DNA of 64,000 bases from Chaetomium olivaceum (Eukaryota > Ascomycota > Sordariomycetes > Sordariales > Chaetomiaceae), in NCBI GenBank assembly GCA_039881045.1, contig JAYWVB010000001.1, positions 1,302,001 to 1,366,000 of the forward strand, given 5' to 3'. The notes under the pieces were generated by a model. That model made no database searches, was not told where the DNA came from, and saw only the letters and a program-made list of their open reading frames with translations. Shown here in pieces: positions 21,975 through 32,103 of the stretch; position 1 is the stretch's first letter; the number at the start of each line of letters is the position of its first letter. The position numbers were made by a program, and so were the translations under genes.

Positions 21975-23410
21975 TGCGCCCATTGCCAGTCTCGCTATGG
22001 CTTCTCCTGACGGCACAAATCGAAGCCCGCGAGCAATCACAAGTTGACTCGCAACACCCCCCCCTACGGCTGTCCGCAAAATGCCCCCCGACCAAGGAGC
22101 CAAGTTCCACCACGAATACTGCGCCTTCGGAGATCATCAGGCTTTCGCCACAGCAGCACACAAACCACATCCCGCAATAGCAGCCCGCGGCGTCCAGGAT
22201 GAAGAGGATGCCCGCAGGATATGGGCCAACGCATCAGCAGAACTCCTTCCCCGCCCACCCTTCGCAGTGCTCTCCGACCCAGAATCTCAAGACGAGAGCA
22301 CATCACCAGCAGGGGGCCTCTTCCGCCGGGCCGCGCTAGCCCTCGCCTTCCTCGAGAAACGCCAGTGGGAATGTCCGGTCGGGACAGCCAGGTGCTCCTC
22401 GATCGGGTTCCCCAACAGCTGCTGCGGGGAGGGCGAAAAATGCATGGAGGTGACCGACACGGGACTCGGGCCGGTGGGCTGCTGTCCGGCGGGCGCGACA
22501 TGCGGCGGCGGGATAACCGAGTGCGCAGACGGCAGCACCCCCTGCGGTAGCAACCTCGGAGGCGGCTGCTGCATCCCGGGCTTTGTCTGCCGCGGCGTAG
22601 GCTGTATGTTACCCACCCTCGAGATCTAAACTTTCTTCTCACTAGAAAAGTCCGCTAACCAACCTCCCAACCCACACAGGCATCCGCTCCTCCCCAAACC
22701 CACCCCCACCGCCCCTCTCACCACCCTCACCCGCACCTCCACCAGCATCATCTCGGACGCCCCCCACCCCCTCCACCACCGTCGTCACCGTAGTAATCAC
22801 CATCACGCCCTCCACCTCGGCCCCGCTCATAACCTCCACCGTAACCCGAACCTCCATCGCCAACCCACCCTCCTCGTCCCGCATCCCCACCACAACCCCT
22901 TCCACAACAAACCCCGGCGCCGGCGCCCCCTACCGCCCGACCTCCTCCCCCGGCGGCCCCGGCGAGGGCACAAACACCTACTGCCCCACGGGCTTCTACG
23001 CCTGCCTCGCCCGCGCCGGCGGCGGCTGCTGCCAGACGGGGCGCGACTGCGCCACAGCCTCCTGCCCGCCTCCCCAGGGGGGGCTGACCACCGTTGTCAA
23101 CGGGAACGGGGTGACCGTGGTTGTCCCCGCTGCCGGGGTGCCGTCTCAGGAAGTTGGGGAAGGGGAGGGGGATAAATGTGCGAGTGGGTGGTTCCTGTGC
23201 GGGCGTGAGGCCGGGCCCGTGGCGGGTTGTTGTCCGCGGGGGTATGAGTGTGGCACGGCGAGCTGTGTGGCGGAGGTGAGCGGGGGCGCGACGGCGAGTG
23301 TGGGGAAGGCGTTGCCGGGGAATGGGGGAGTGGGAGGGGTGAGGGTTTGTTGGGGGCTGGTGGTGGGTTTGGGGGTGGGAGTGGGCGTGGTGTTGGGGGG
23401 GTTGGTTTGA
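21975..23410 (+). CDS. Secreted cysteine-rich protein, probably GPI anchored
   Basis: Exons 21975-22603 and 22680-23410, intron 22604-22679 (GTATGT donor, GCTAAC branch, ACACAG acceptor; the split codon restores a Cys). The start MRPLPVSLWLLLTAQIEA is a clear signal peptide. A frame change near 22066 is explained by one C missing from the C8 run. First Cys-rich module: WECPVGTARC, PNSCCGEGEKCM, VGCCPAGATCGGG, CGSNLGGGCCIPGFVC. A long Thr/Ser/Pro-rich linker with TVVTVVITI-like stretches follows (22690-22960), then two further Cys modules (YCPTGFYACLARAGGGCC and CASGWFLCGREAGPVAGCC). The C-terminus is a hydrophobic tail (VCWGLVVGLGVGVGVVLGGLV) after a small-residue region, as expected of a GPI signal. 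Similar cell-wall proteins are widespread in Sordariomycetes; biochemical role unknown. Confidence 0.8.
22604..22679 (+). other. Intron in the Cys-rich protein gene
   Basis: 76 nt, GTATGT donor, GCTAAC branch point, CACAG acceptor; phase 1, joins T and GC into a Cys codon. Confidence 0.8.
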
Positions 23411-23676
23411 GTATGGGGTGTGATGATGGTTGATGAGGAAGGGGGATGGTTTGGGTATGATGGATGGCTGATGAGTATGGGGTATGTTCGAGTATTATGG
23501 TTGATGAGTATGAGGGTTGGTTTGAGTATGGTGGTTGATTTGTCAGGGGTTGAGGAGTGGGAGTGGTGGCATTGCATTTGCATGGCGTTCAGGTTGTTGC
23601 ATATGGGAACTTTATTCATCGCCTAGACATACACACAGACGTCTCTAGAAGTCGAAGCCGAAGCGGACTAACTAAT

Positions 23677-25308
23677 CTACACATTCGCCTCGACGCCGCG
23701 CTCCTCGCAGAACTTGCGCACCTCCTTGCGCAGCATCTCCCTCTGCCGGCCCACCAGGTCCATGATCTCGTCCACCTCGGCCCCCAGGTTCCCGCCCACC
23801 GCCTCGTGCAGGTTCACCATCTCGTCCATGACCGCCGACAGCTGGTTCGGCAGCCACGTCACGATCGGACTGCCGCCCGTCGCGGTGGGATGGCTCGTCC
23901 GCTTGAGGATATACTCCCTCGCGAAGCACCAATGCCGACCTGAACTCGCGCACCTGATCCAGCACCATGATCCACAGCGCCCTGCTCTCCCTCATCATCT
24001 CCTCCCCGCCAGCTTCCTCACGTCCCCCATCCAACCCCAAAACCCACCCCTTCAACCCAGCCTCCTCCCCGGCCACCTTCACCCACTCCAAAAACCCGCG
24101 ATGGTCCCCGGGCCGATAACTCCTGAAATCCCGCAGAATCTCCGTCAGCGGCGTCTTGGGCATCGGCACGCTCGTCAGGTTATCCACCAGCGGCACCATC
24201 GAATCATTCGCGCCGCTCTCCCCGCGGAACGACACGGGCTTCCCGCCCAGCTCCTCCACCCCTCATACACACACGCCCTCGGGGAACTGCTCTGCGCCGT
24301 GATGCCAAAAATAAACGTCCGGAAGGAGGTGTACTGGGTCGGGCGGGAGCGCACCCACATGGTCTCCATGGTCGCGTTGACCTTGCGGAGGGCGGCGAGG
24401 ACCTGGGCGAGGGCGGCGTTGGCGGCGTCGCGGTCTCGGGTGGTCGCGGCGGCGATGCAGGCGGCGGCGCCGCCGACGAGGGGCCCGGAGTGCTTGACCA
24501 TGTCGATGTGCACGAGCACGAAGCCGGCTTCGGAGGAGGAGGGGTCCAGGCCGTGCTCGAAGGCGCGGATCAGCCGGATGTTGGAGCTCTCGAGCCCGAG
24601 AGAGGGGTCCGCGAGCCGGTAGTTGAAGAGCGCGTAGGAGCCGGCGTATTCCATGAAGGGTTTGAATCCGCAGCTAGGGGGAGGGGGGGTAGGTGTTAGT
24701 GGAGGTTGGGTTGGAGGTTGGGTTGGAGGTTGAGGGTGGAAGGTTGGATGGAGAAAGGGGTTCGAGAAGGGGTAAGAGGCTGGGAGAGGAGGGGGGTGAA
24801 GAGAGAAAAGGGGTGAAAAGGAAGGGAGCCGGGTAAAGAAAGAGAATGAAACATACAGAGCAGCGCACTTGGCAATGGGCCGCGCAATGTTCGCCGGCAA
24901 CACATCCCTCCCCAAACCGTACTCCTCGCCCCTAACGAAGCGCTCGTGGCACGGCTCGAGCAGGTACGCCGACGCGAGGAACGAGTAGTCCCGGTACAGG
25001 GCGTTCATGAGTGGCAAGTTGTCCTTGTACTTGTCGACAGCGTCGGTGAGGTCTGGCAGCTCCTTGGTCACCGTCTCGCCCAACTTGCTCTCGGCCAGCA
25101 AGCCCGGCTCCCCGGAAAGCATCTTGACGGGCATGCGCTGGAGGATGGACTCGAGCACGTCGAACTCGGCCGGCAGAGTCACGATGGGATCCATCCGGGG
25201 GAGGAAGCCGCGGGTGGTCGACACCATGAAGGCCGGGAGGGACATGTCGTCCGGACGGGTGTCGTCCAGGACGCTGTAGGGGCCCGTGGTGTGTCCGAGG
25301 GAGCCCAT
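23677..25308 (-). CDS. BNA2: Indoleamine 2,3-dioxygenase (kynurenine/NAD pathway), frame broken
   Basis: Minus strand, exons 25308-24857 and 24673-23677; intron 24856-24674 (GTATGT donor, CCTAG acceptor). Start MGSLGHTTGPYSVL at 25308 is preferred; an ATG 7 codons upstream is possible. Heme enzyme that oxidises L-tryptophan to N-formylkynurenine. Family signatures are clear: AYLLEPCHERF and LPANIARP in exon 1; EYAGSYALFNYRL, RLIRAFEHGLDP, HSGPLVGG, SFRGESGANDSMVP, MPKTPLTEILRDFRSYRP, then HWCFAREYILKRTSHP and TATGGSPIVTWLPNQLS. The His of HWCF matches the heme-proximal position. The frame changes near 24275, 24250 and 23945-23925; the last lies right before the proximal His. Each is explained by missing single bases, so the gene is probably intact in the organism. 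Length (about 480 codons) is normal for fungal enzymes. Confidence 0.9.
24674..24856 (-). other. Intron in the indoleamine dioxygenase gene
   Basis: 183 nt, GTATGT donor and pyrimidine-rich CCCCCTAG acceptor; contains repeated AACCTCCAACCC units on the minus strand. Splicing restores KCAAL-CGFKPF across the junction. Confidence 0.8.
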
Positions 25309-26740
25309 GGTGACGAAGGATATTTTCAAAAGTCAACAATTGTGATGGATAAGTCTCCTGCGTTGAGCTGTGTTGATCTCGGTGCTGAGCTCTGGTTCTG
25401 AAGGGACTTGAATTTGGGCGGTCGAGTTGTGCGCCTATATAGACCGTGGCCGGAATCGATTCCGGCCTCTGGGCATCGTTTTGGAAGCCCCCCGGACACC
25501 TTGATTGCCAACCAGCTTTTTCGTGTCAGGACGGCGCATTTCTCTTTGTCATGACATCGGCGCGAGGCCACATGATCAATGCGAGCCCTCATCCGATAGT
25601 GGTGTCCCAACGTGGCAGGGAGTTGGGGATGGGCAAACATCTATCATGAGTATGGCTGGGGTATTTTATTAGCGGCCATAGCATTCATCTCCTCTGACGA
25701 TAAATACTAACAGTATGTAAGATACAGATATCTCTAATAACCGTATCAAAGGTGTAAGCGAAGGAACACCATCAACTGCGAACCAAGTCAACATACTCCA
25801 TGTAATCTGAGACCATGTCGTCGACAACCCATCCCCTTCAAAATAGCATCTTCCCCTCCCATCCCGGCTCCAGACCGCCTCGCTGGTATGGCCACGGCGG
25901 AGTGGCTGACTCGTGTATGTAATAGGAATCAGGGACCCGCTCTTCTCCGGCCTTAACCGGCCTCAACCGGCCTCAACCGGCCTCAGCCGACCCACAAGGA
26001 AGTCTAAGCGGAGCCAAAACGGCCGGACGAATTCCGGCCGTTAAGTCGGCGGTCCGGAGGAAAACGGTTGCCGTTCCGTGACGGCGTCATCCTTGTTTGT
26101 TCATGAATCCCTCAAAAAGTTTCAAAACGCAACCCAATCGGGTAAACCCACTTACACGACCCCGAGTCCGAGCCATCAACCGCTTCCCCTCCCCTCCCCT
26201 CTCCCTTAACCTCGGCTCAAACCTATTGTTGGACATGACATTCGCGAGTTCTCCAGTTACTCCCCTCTTCTTCACATTTCTTTTCATTCAACATATCCTA
26301 TCGTATCTATCGTATAAGCGAACCATCAACTTGGCACTCGCACTCGCGCCCTTAACTTGTCATTGTGTGACTCTTCGGTGTGCAAAGGAGCAATGCATTG
26401 TCACCTTCCGTTATCGGCCAGTCTCCCCCTGTGAGCGTCAGAAAGCAGACCATGAGATACCCACAGATGAGTGGATATAAATGTGGATGATGGCCGTTTC
26501 CCCTTGTTCTTAACCCCTCGAGAAACCCCCGGTACTCTCGCCATTCCTGTACAACCCGACAACCGAACACGTGCCAAACCATCCCCCTGCTTCACCGTTA
26601 CCGGCGTCTACCCCACACGGCACTTGCAACCCCGAGTCCACCCGTCCGATCCCGCTCCGGTCCGTTCTCCGCCGAGCCTCCGAACCCGGCCCCCTCCGTA
26701 GTCCGTAACCACGCCGACAACACCCACGTAGCCACTCAAT
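25309..26740. other. Divergent promoter region between dioxygenase and PLP dehydratase genes
   Basis: 1.4 kb with no supportable gene. Carries a 10-bp CCGGCCTCAA tandem repeat (25946-25989) and a nearby CGGCCG-rich palindromic stretch (26020-26042). Confidence 0.5.
25946..25989. repeat. (CCGGCCTCAA)n 10-bp tandem repeat
   Basis: Four copies, the first reading CCGGCCTTAA and the last CCGGCCTCAG. Lies in the spacer between divergent genes. Confidence 0.85.
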
Positions 26741-28278
26741 ATGGCCGACCTGTCCACGACGCTCCCACTCACCCGCGCCTCGGTGCAGGCCGCCCACGAG
26801 CTGATCAAGCCGTACATCCACCAGACGCCGGTGCTGACCAACTCGACCCTGGACCGGATCGCCTCGACGCCCCGGACCGAAGCCGAGCTGGCGGGCACCG
26901 AGTGGGCCGGCCGCACCCCCGCGAAGCCCGTCTTTCGCTTCTGGTTCAAGTGCGAGAACCTGCAAAAGATTGGCGCCTTCAAGGCCAGAGGTGCCTTTCA
27001 TGCTATCGAAAGGCTGAAGCAGGAGCCTGGGTGGCTCGAAGGCGGTGGAAGAGAGAAGGGCGTGGCCACGCATAGTTCTGGTGGGTTCTTATCATTTATA
27101 CTCGCTTCGTTTTTCACTGTGCCGGTGCTGTGGTGAATATCTGGTCCACCCCAACACTAGAACAAGGAACACCATACCTAATTTTACATGTCCCATCGTC
27201 ACATCCCTGTTCTTCAAGACAACAAGCTAACAAACCCGCCAAGGCAACCACGCGCAGGCGCTGTCCCTCGCGGCCTCCGTCGCGGGCATCCCCGCGCACA
27301 TCGTGATGCCGTCGATAGCGCCGCCGGCCAAGATTGCAGCAACACGGGGCTACGGCGCCAAAATCACCTTCTCGGGTCCCACCGGGCCGGAACGCGAGGC
27401 GGTCGTGGCCAAGGTGATTGCCGAGACGGGCGCGCGTATGGTGCCGCCGTATAACCATCCGGATATTATCTTGGGCCGTGAGTTGCCCCCTTTTTGAAAG
27501 CATCCCCGTATCCTGTATCCCCTTCCATGCATGCCAACCTCATCTCATGTCCCACCCACTTGTATCCATCCCCCTTCTTTAAACCTATTCATATCCCATC
27601 CCTCTCCATTCCATCCCCCCCATCATATATCCCCTTGGCTCACCCGTTCATACCCCCCTCTTAAACCCTCCCCTTATATCCATCCCCCTCCCACAACCCC
27701 TCCTCAACCTCTTCCCCCTCCCCCCAAAAACACCACCTAACCCCCCAACAGAAGGAACCGCCGCCCTCGAACTCCAATCCCAACTCCCCCCCTCCACCCG
27801 CCTCACCGCCATCATAACCCCCTGTTCCGGCGGCGGTCTCCTCTCGGGCACGGCGCTCGCGTGCGAGGGCACAGGCATTCTCGTCTTCGGCGCCGAGCCC
27901 TCGCACGAAGGGGCCGACGACCTGCGGCGCTCGCTCGCGGCCGGCACGCGCATCGACAGCGTCACGACGACCACCATCGCCGACGGGCTGCGCACGGCCG
28001 TGGGGCCGATTCCGTGGGGGGTTATCTATGAGCGGGGGCTGGTGAGCGGGGGGTATGCGGTTAGTGAGGAGGAGATTAGGAAGGCGATGAAGTTGGTTTA
28101 TGAGCGGATGAAGGTGGTGGTGGAGCCGAGTGCGGTGGTGGGGTTGGCGGTGGCGTTGTTTAATGAGGAGTTTAGGGGGTTGGTGGAGAGGGAGGGCGGG
28201 GAGGAGGGGTGGGATTTGGGGGTGGTGTTTTCGGGGGGGAATGTGAGTTTGGAGAGGTTGGGGGAGTTGATTGTTTGA
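26741..28278 (+). CDS. Fold-type-II PLP enzyme: serine/threonine dehydratase or serine racemase-like, 366 aa
   Basis: Exons 26741-27080, 27244-27477 and 27752-28278; introns 27081-27243 (GTGGGT donor, GCTAAC branch) and 27478-27751 (GTGAGT donor, CTAAC branch). Phases add up to 367 codons, so the gene is intact here. The PLP lysine is in CENLQKIGAFKARGA. SSGNHAQALSLAA is the phosphate/substrate loop and is split by intron 1. PCSGGGLLSG is the glycine loop that holds the PLP phosphate. FSGGN near the C-terminus is the usual motif contacting the pyridine nitrogen. This single-domain length without an ACT regulatory domain fits serine racemase/serine dehydratase/3-hydroxyaspartate dehydratase (yeast SRY1 type) rather than the anabolic ILV1 threonine deaminase. 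The reaction is probably beta-elimination from a hydroxy-amino acid; substrate is not decided by sequence. Confidence 0.88.
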
Positions 28279-28684
28279 AGGGGTGTAGTGGGTAGAGAAG
28301 GGAAAGTTGGAAGCGGGGGCAGAGGGGATAGAGGGCGCAGAGGGGATAGAAGGGGGCCAGAAAAGAGAGAGAAGACAAAGGGAGTAGAGGAGGAAGCGGA
28401 GAGACAGGGCAAAGCGAAAGAAAGAGTAGAAAAGACACAACCAAAAAACACAAGGTTGCAATGCAAGACATCGCCCAGCCAAATCAAATACCGCCATCAG
28501 CTAGAGTATATGTACAAGCAAGTGACAGCTGAACCCCCATTAACCCGAAATTGCAGCGCGAAGCAAGGCTTTTTTGATGACCCCCCCGAGGTATCCCGTC
28601 CTCGGCAGGCGACAGCCCAACCGTCCCATAAGCCAGAGTATCAAACTGTTCCCGAGCAAAAAACACCATCCCCATACCGACCCC
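28279..28684. other. Convergent 3' regions
   Basis: Spacer between the PLP dehydratase stop and the ILV5 stop. Purine-rich (GGGCAGAGGGGATAGA-like units at 28310-28360). No gene. Confidence 0.5.
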
Positions 28685-30205
28685 TTACTTCTGATTCTCG
28701 GGACGCAGCGAGCTACATGCGGGTTAGTACAAGGTTACATAATAGGAAGAGGCCTAGAATAAAACTCACCGAACCGACTTGCCCGCGCGCCAGATCTCCA
28801 GGTTGCGGATCTCCTCCATCTCGGCCTCGTACCGCTGGCGGTAGTCGGGCTGCGAGTTGTACTCGAGCGAGCGCTTGGTCTCCTCGCCCGTCTTGACCGA
28901 GTCGTACAGCTGGTTGAACACAGGCTTGAGGGCGTCCTTGAAGCGGGGGGTCCAGTCGATGGCGCCGCGGCGGGCGGTGGTGGAGCAGGCCTCGAACATC
29001 CAATCCATACCGTTGGCGCCGATCAGGGGGTACAGCGACTGGTGGCCTCCTCGACGGTCTCGTTGAAAGCCTCGCTGGGGCTGTGGCCGTTCTCGCGGAG
29101 CACCTCGTACTGGGCGAGGAACATGCCGTGGATGCCGCCCATCAGGCAGCCGCGCTCGCCGTACAGGTCAGAGTAGACCTCCTTCTCGAACGTCGTCTCG
29201 TACAGGTAGCCGGAGCCGATGGCGACACCCATGGCGATGGCCTTCTCCTTGGCCTTGCCGGTCACGTCCTGGAAGACGGCGAAGGACGAGTTGATGCCGC
29301 GGCCCTCGCGGAAGAGCGAGCGCACGGTGCGGCCGGAGCCCTTGGGGGCGCAGAGGATGACGTCGACGTCGGTGGGGACCTCGACCTTGGTGAGGTCCTT
29401 GAACAGGGGGAGAAACCGTGGGAGAAGTAGAGGGTCTGGCGTCAGATGTTAGCATGACCTGTCTCTCTCCCCCACCCTCATCTGGGATAAGGCAAGGATT
29501 GCCCCCAGCTCATAGCCATGCTGTGTCATGTACGTACCTTGCCCTTGGTGATCTGGGGCTTGATGGCGGGCCAGGTCTCGCTCTGGGCGGCGTCGCTGAG
29601 CAGGTTCATGATGATGGTGCCGCGGCCGATGGCCTCGTCGACCTCGAAGAGGTTCTTGCCGGGGACCCAGCCATCCTGGATGGCGTCCTCCCAGGACTTG
29701 CCGTTCTTGCGCACACCGATGATGACGTTGAGGCCGTTGTCACGGAGGTTGAGGCCCTGGCCGTGGCCCTGCGAGCCGTAGCCGATGAGGGCGAGGGTGT
29801 CGTTCTTGAAGTACTCCTGTGGGATGATTATTAGCAGGTGTTCTGGTTGACACCAAAAAATAATACGTGGGTGGTGACTCACCAAGAGCTTCTCTTGGGG
29901 CCAGTCGGCACGCTCTGTATGAAGCAAAAGACCCAACTCATCAGCAAACCAGTCCCAACAAACCCATTGCGGCCCAACCCGGAGTCCTACTCACCATACA
30001 CGTCCTCCTTAGAACCGGCAAAGTCCATGGTCTTGACACCACGCACCTGCTGCTGCTGGGCAGGCACGGCGGCGGCAACACGAGCAGCGACAGCCGAGGC
30101 GCGCACAGCACCGGCGGCAGCCATGAAAGTGCGCTGCTGCACGGCGGGGGTGGCCAATTGGCGCGCCAACGGGCGCAGAGCCTTGGAGAAGCTTCGGGAG
30201 GCCAT
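28685..30205 (-). CDS. ILV5: Ketol-acid reductoisomerase, mitochondrial (ILV5), two single-base losses
   Basis: Minus strand, five exons: 30205-29995, 29914-29883, 29816-29538, 29435-28770, 28712-28685. Introns have GTGAGT or GTACGT donors. The protein converts acetohydroxy acids to dihydroxy acids with NADPH and Mg2+ in valine/isoleucine synthesis in the mitochondrial matrix. MASRSFSKALRPLARQLAT is a mitochondrial presequence. Rossmann motif: IGYGSQGHGQGLNLRDNG. C-terminal helical domain: DLYGERGCLMGG (metal-binding Asp and Glu region), AQYEVLRENGHSPSEAFNETVEE, and the ending SLRPENQK. Two frame changes in exon 4 (near 29409, in SPLFKD; near 29040, in EATQSLYP) each need exactly one added C. 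With these two bases the exons sum to 406 codons including stop, the expected fungal length. An essential biosynthetic gene with two such losses points to sequence error. Confidence 0.93.
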
Positions 30206-30232
30206 TGTGATGAGGAATTGGGGGGGAGTGGG

Positions 30233-30268
30233 GAGGATGGGGATGGGGATGGGGATGGGGATGGGGGG
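30233..30268. repeat. (GGGGAT)n hexanucleotide repeat
   Basis: About six GGGGAT units within 65 nt upstream of the ILV5 start codon, in the likely 5' leader. Confidence 0.9.
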
Positions 30269-30742
30269 TCAGGTATGGGAGGGAATGGGGAGTTTTATTA
30301 GGGAATATGATGTGGGCTTTTCGGGGTCAAAATAGCTTTATGAGGTGCTTTCACCGTCTCCGTCCCGCTGCTGGTATCGGAGCTTGCGAGTCAGATTTTT
30401 TTGCTTTCTGGCCTGGTTGCCATGCGAGCCAGGCCAGCTTGCACCGACTTCGGGGCTTCTCGCTGCTGGTTTGTGGGTCATAATGGTGGGGTCTTGCTCA
30501 CTCTGCCCCGCCTCTTATTGGGTGTGTCGATCCGGGGCAGGAAGATGCCACAAACAGAGCTCCAGCACTTCTCACACTCCAAAACCTCTGCGGGGCCGCC
30601 ACCTCTTGGCAACACCGCTGGAGCTTCACAGCGGCTCCGGAGCACACAAAACAAAGTGGACCAGACCGAGGATCCCACCCGGCGCGGAGTTATTCGTACA
30701 CAGTAATGTATACCTTTGAAGTCGCCGATGACATGGCCGAGC

Positions 30743-30749
30743 TGACTCA
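30743..30749. promoter_or_regulatory. Candidate CPC1/Gcn4 site (TGACTCA) upstream of ILV5
   Basis: A perfect TGACTCA lies about 540 nt upstream of the ILV5 start. A near match (TGACTCG on the minus strand) lies at about 30387-30393, 185 nt upstream. Amino-acid biosynthesis genes in filamentous ascomycetes are commonly under cross-pathway control through this motif. A 7-mer occurs by chance often, so this is a candidate only. Confidence 0.35.
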
Positions 30750-31373
30750 CTCTCACTCGAGAGCACATGCAATGCCACGTTCCCCTGCCTAGTTGCCGTG
30801 GAAGACGATGTTTGTTGAATATTGAATAATGTCCAGTAGGAATTTTTTGTTTCGGGTCTGGCTTTTCGCCTGCCTCCGGAGCGACCTAGGTAATCATAAA
30901 AAGAAGTGAGTATGGTCAAGAGGAGGAAGTAGGAAGCAGGGTTGACAACTTGACATAGTCCCTTCGTCGCAGGTGCAACGCCAAGGTGACACAGTCCTGA
31001 TGGACACGACCAACTCAAACTGACCGACGCCCAAGCCATCATTAATCAATTCGTTTCGTAGCCATAATCATTGACGTCGCAAGACGCTCATATCTAACCG
31101 CTGTCATGTTACCGCAACCCCCTCCCCACCCTCCGCCGCAGGCACAGGTATCATTCTCTCTCTAACTCCCACCAACCGGCTTCGGGGGCCTCCTCGTACC
31201 TCATGCCGGTCTGGGCGTCGATGGCGGTTCGCGGCCGGTGCGAAAGGGCGGCGTGTTTCTGCGCGGCGCCAGCCTTCTCCGGCGCGTCCCTGCGGTTCTC
31301 AATGAGCCGGCCCACCATCATCGCCCACGTAGTAGTACTGACCATCCTGGTAGACAACCCCGGGGGGCAGTGA

Positions 31374-32103
31374 CTAGAGCAGCACCCGCTGGTATGTCTC
31401 CCCGCGCACGCTCCCGCCGGCCATGGCCTGCTTCACGTTGCGCTTGAACCCGTCCCGGTTGTTCCTCAGGTCCTCGGCCGCCTCCTTGTTGAGGGGATCG
31501 CTGGCGTTGGGCTCCAGGAACAGGAACTGTAGCCCCACGATCACCGCGTTCAGGTTCAGCACCGGCTTCCAGTCCTCGCGCAGGATGTTCAGGCACACCT
31601 TGCCCTCGAGGTCGATGTTCGGGTGGTAGATCTTCTCGCGGCAGAGCACCTTGGGCGGCTCGTGCGGGAACGACGGCGTGATGTTGAACGTGAAGCTGAA
31701 CCGGCCGCCCTTATACATGCCCTCGTCCGGTTCGATGTAGAGGATGAAGGAGAGGATGTCGTCTGGGTCGGGGAAGTCGGTCGACATGGTGCTGCCGAGG
31801 GAAAGCTCCGAGAGGTCTAGGGGGAGGGGAGGATGCGGCGCGGTTAGCCATGATGGCTTGCAAGGGGCAGAAGGGGGGGGGTAGCTGATAAAGGGACCAC
31901 AAGACAACACACTCACCCTTTTGCACCCGTAATTGCGCCGCCGTCACCTTCTTCTTCTTCGCCGCTGACGAACCCCCCTCGGCGGCATTCTCAGCCTTTT
32001 GCTGCTCCTTCTTCTGTTCGGCGCGTCAGCAACCTCTGCCCCGCTATCCCGCCATCGTTCATCTCGCCCGGTGCTAGCCTACCATGGACCATATCTTCAA
32101 CAT
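31374..32103 (-). CDS. UBC12: NEDD8-conjugating enzyme UBC12, 186 aa
   Basis: Minus strand, exons 32103-32083, 32013-31917, 31816-31374; total 561 nt, intact. Introns: GTAGGC donor with GCTGAC branch, and GTGAGT donor with CCTAG acceptor. The N-terminus MLKIWSMKKEQQKAENAA is the diagnostic UBC12 extension that docks on the NEDD8 E1. RVQKDLSELSLGSTM opens the UBC fold. The catalytic Cys is in HPNIDLEGKVCLNILREDW, with the preceding HPN motif of E2 enzymes. NAVIVGLQFLFLEPNASDPLNKEAA and GSVRGETYQRVLL follow. UBC12 accepts NEDD8/Rub1 and transfers it to cullins, activating SCF-type ubiquitin ligases. The first exon codes for only seven residues and is spliced directly onto KKEQQ. Very confident. 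Confidence 0.96.

Larger units (their letters stand above)
30206..31373. other. ILV5 promoter and UBC12 3' region
   Basis: Contains a (GGGGAT)n repeat at 30233-30268 just upstream of ILV5, candidate CPC1 sites, and near 31150-31370 an unexplained coding-like stretch directly after the UBC12 stop (see findings). Otherwise nothing supportable. Confidence 0.45.

Noticed and set aside
26741..28278. Anabolic threonine deaminase (ILV1)
   Set aside because: Lacks the C-terminal ACT-like regulatory domains and a mitochondrial presequence, and the length of 366 aa fits the serine racemase/dehydratase branch.
28685..30205. ILV5 as a pseudogene
   Set aside because: Two one-base additions restore the exact expected length, splice sites are all intact, and conservation is undiminished.
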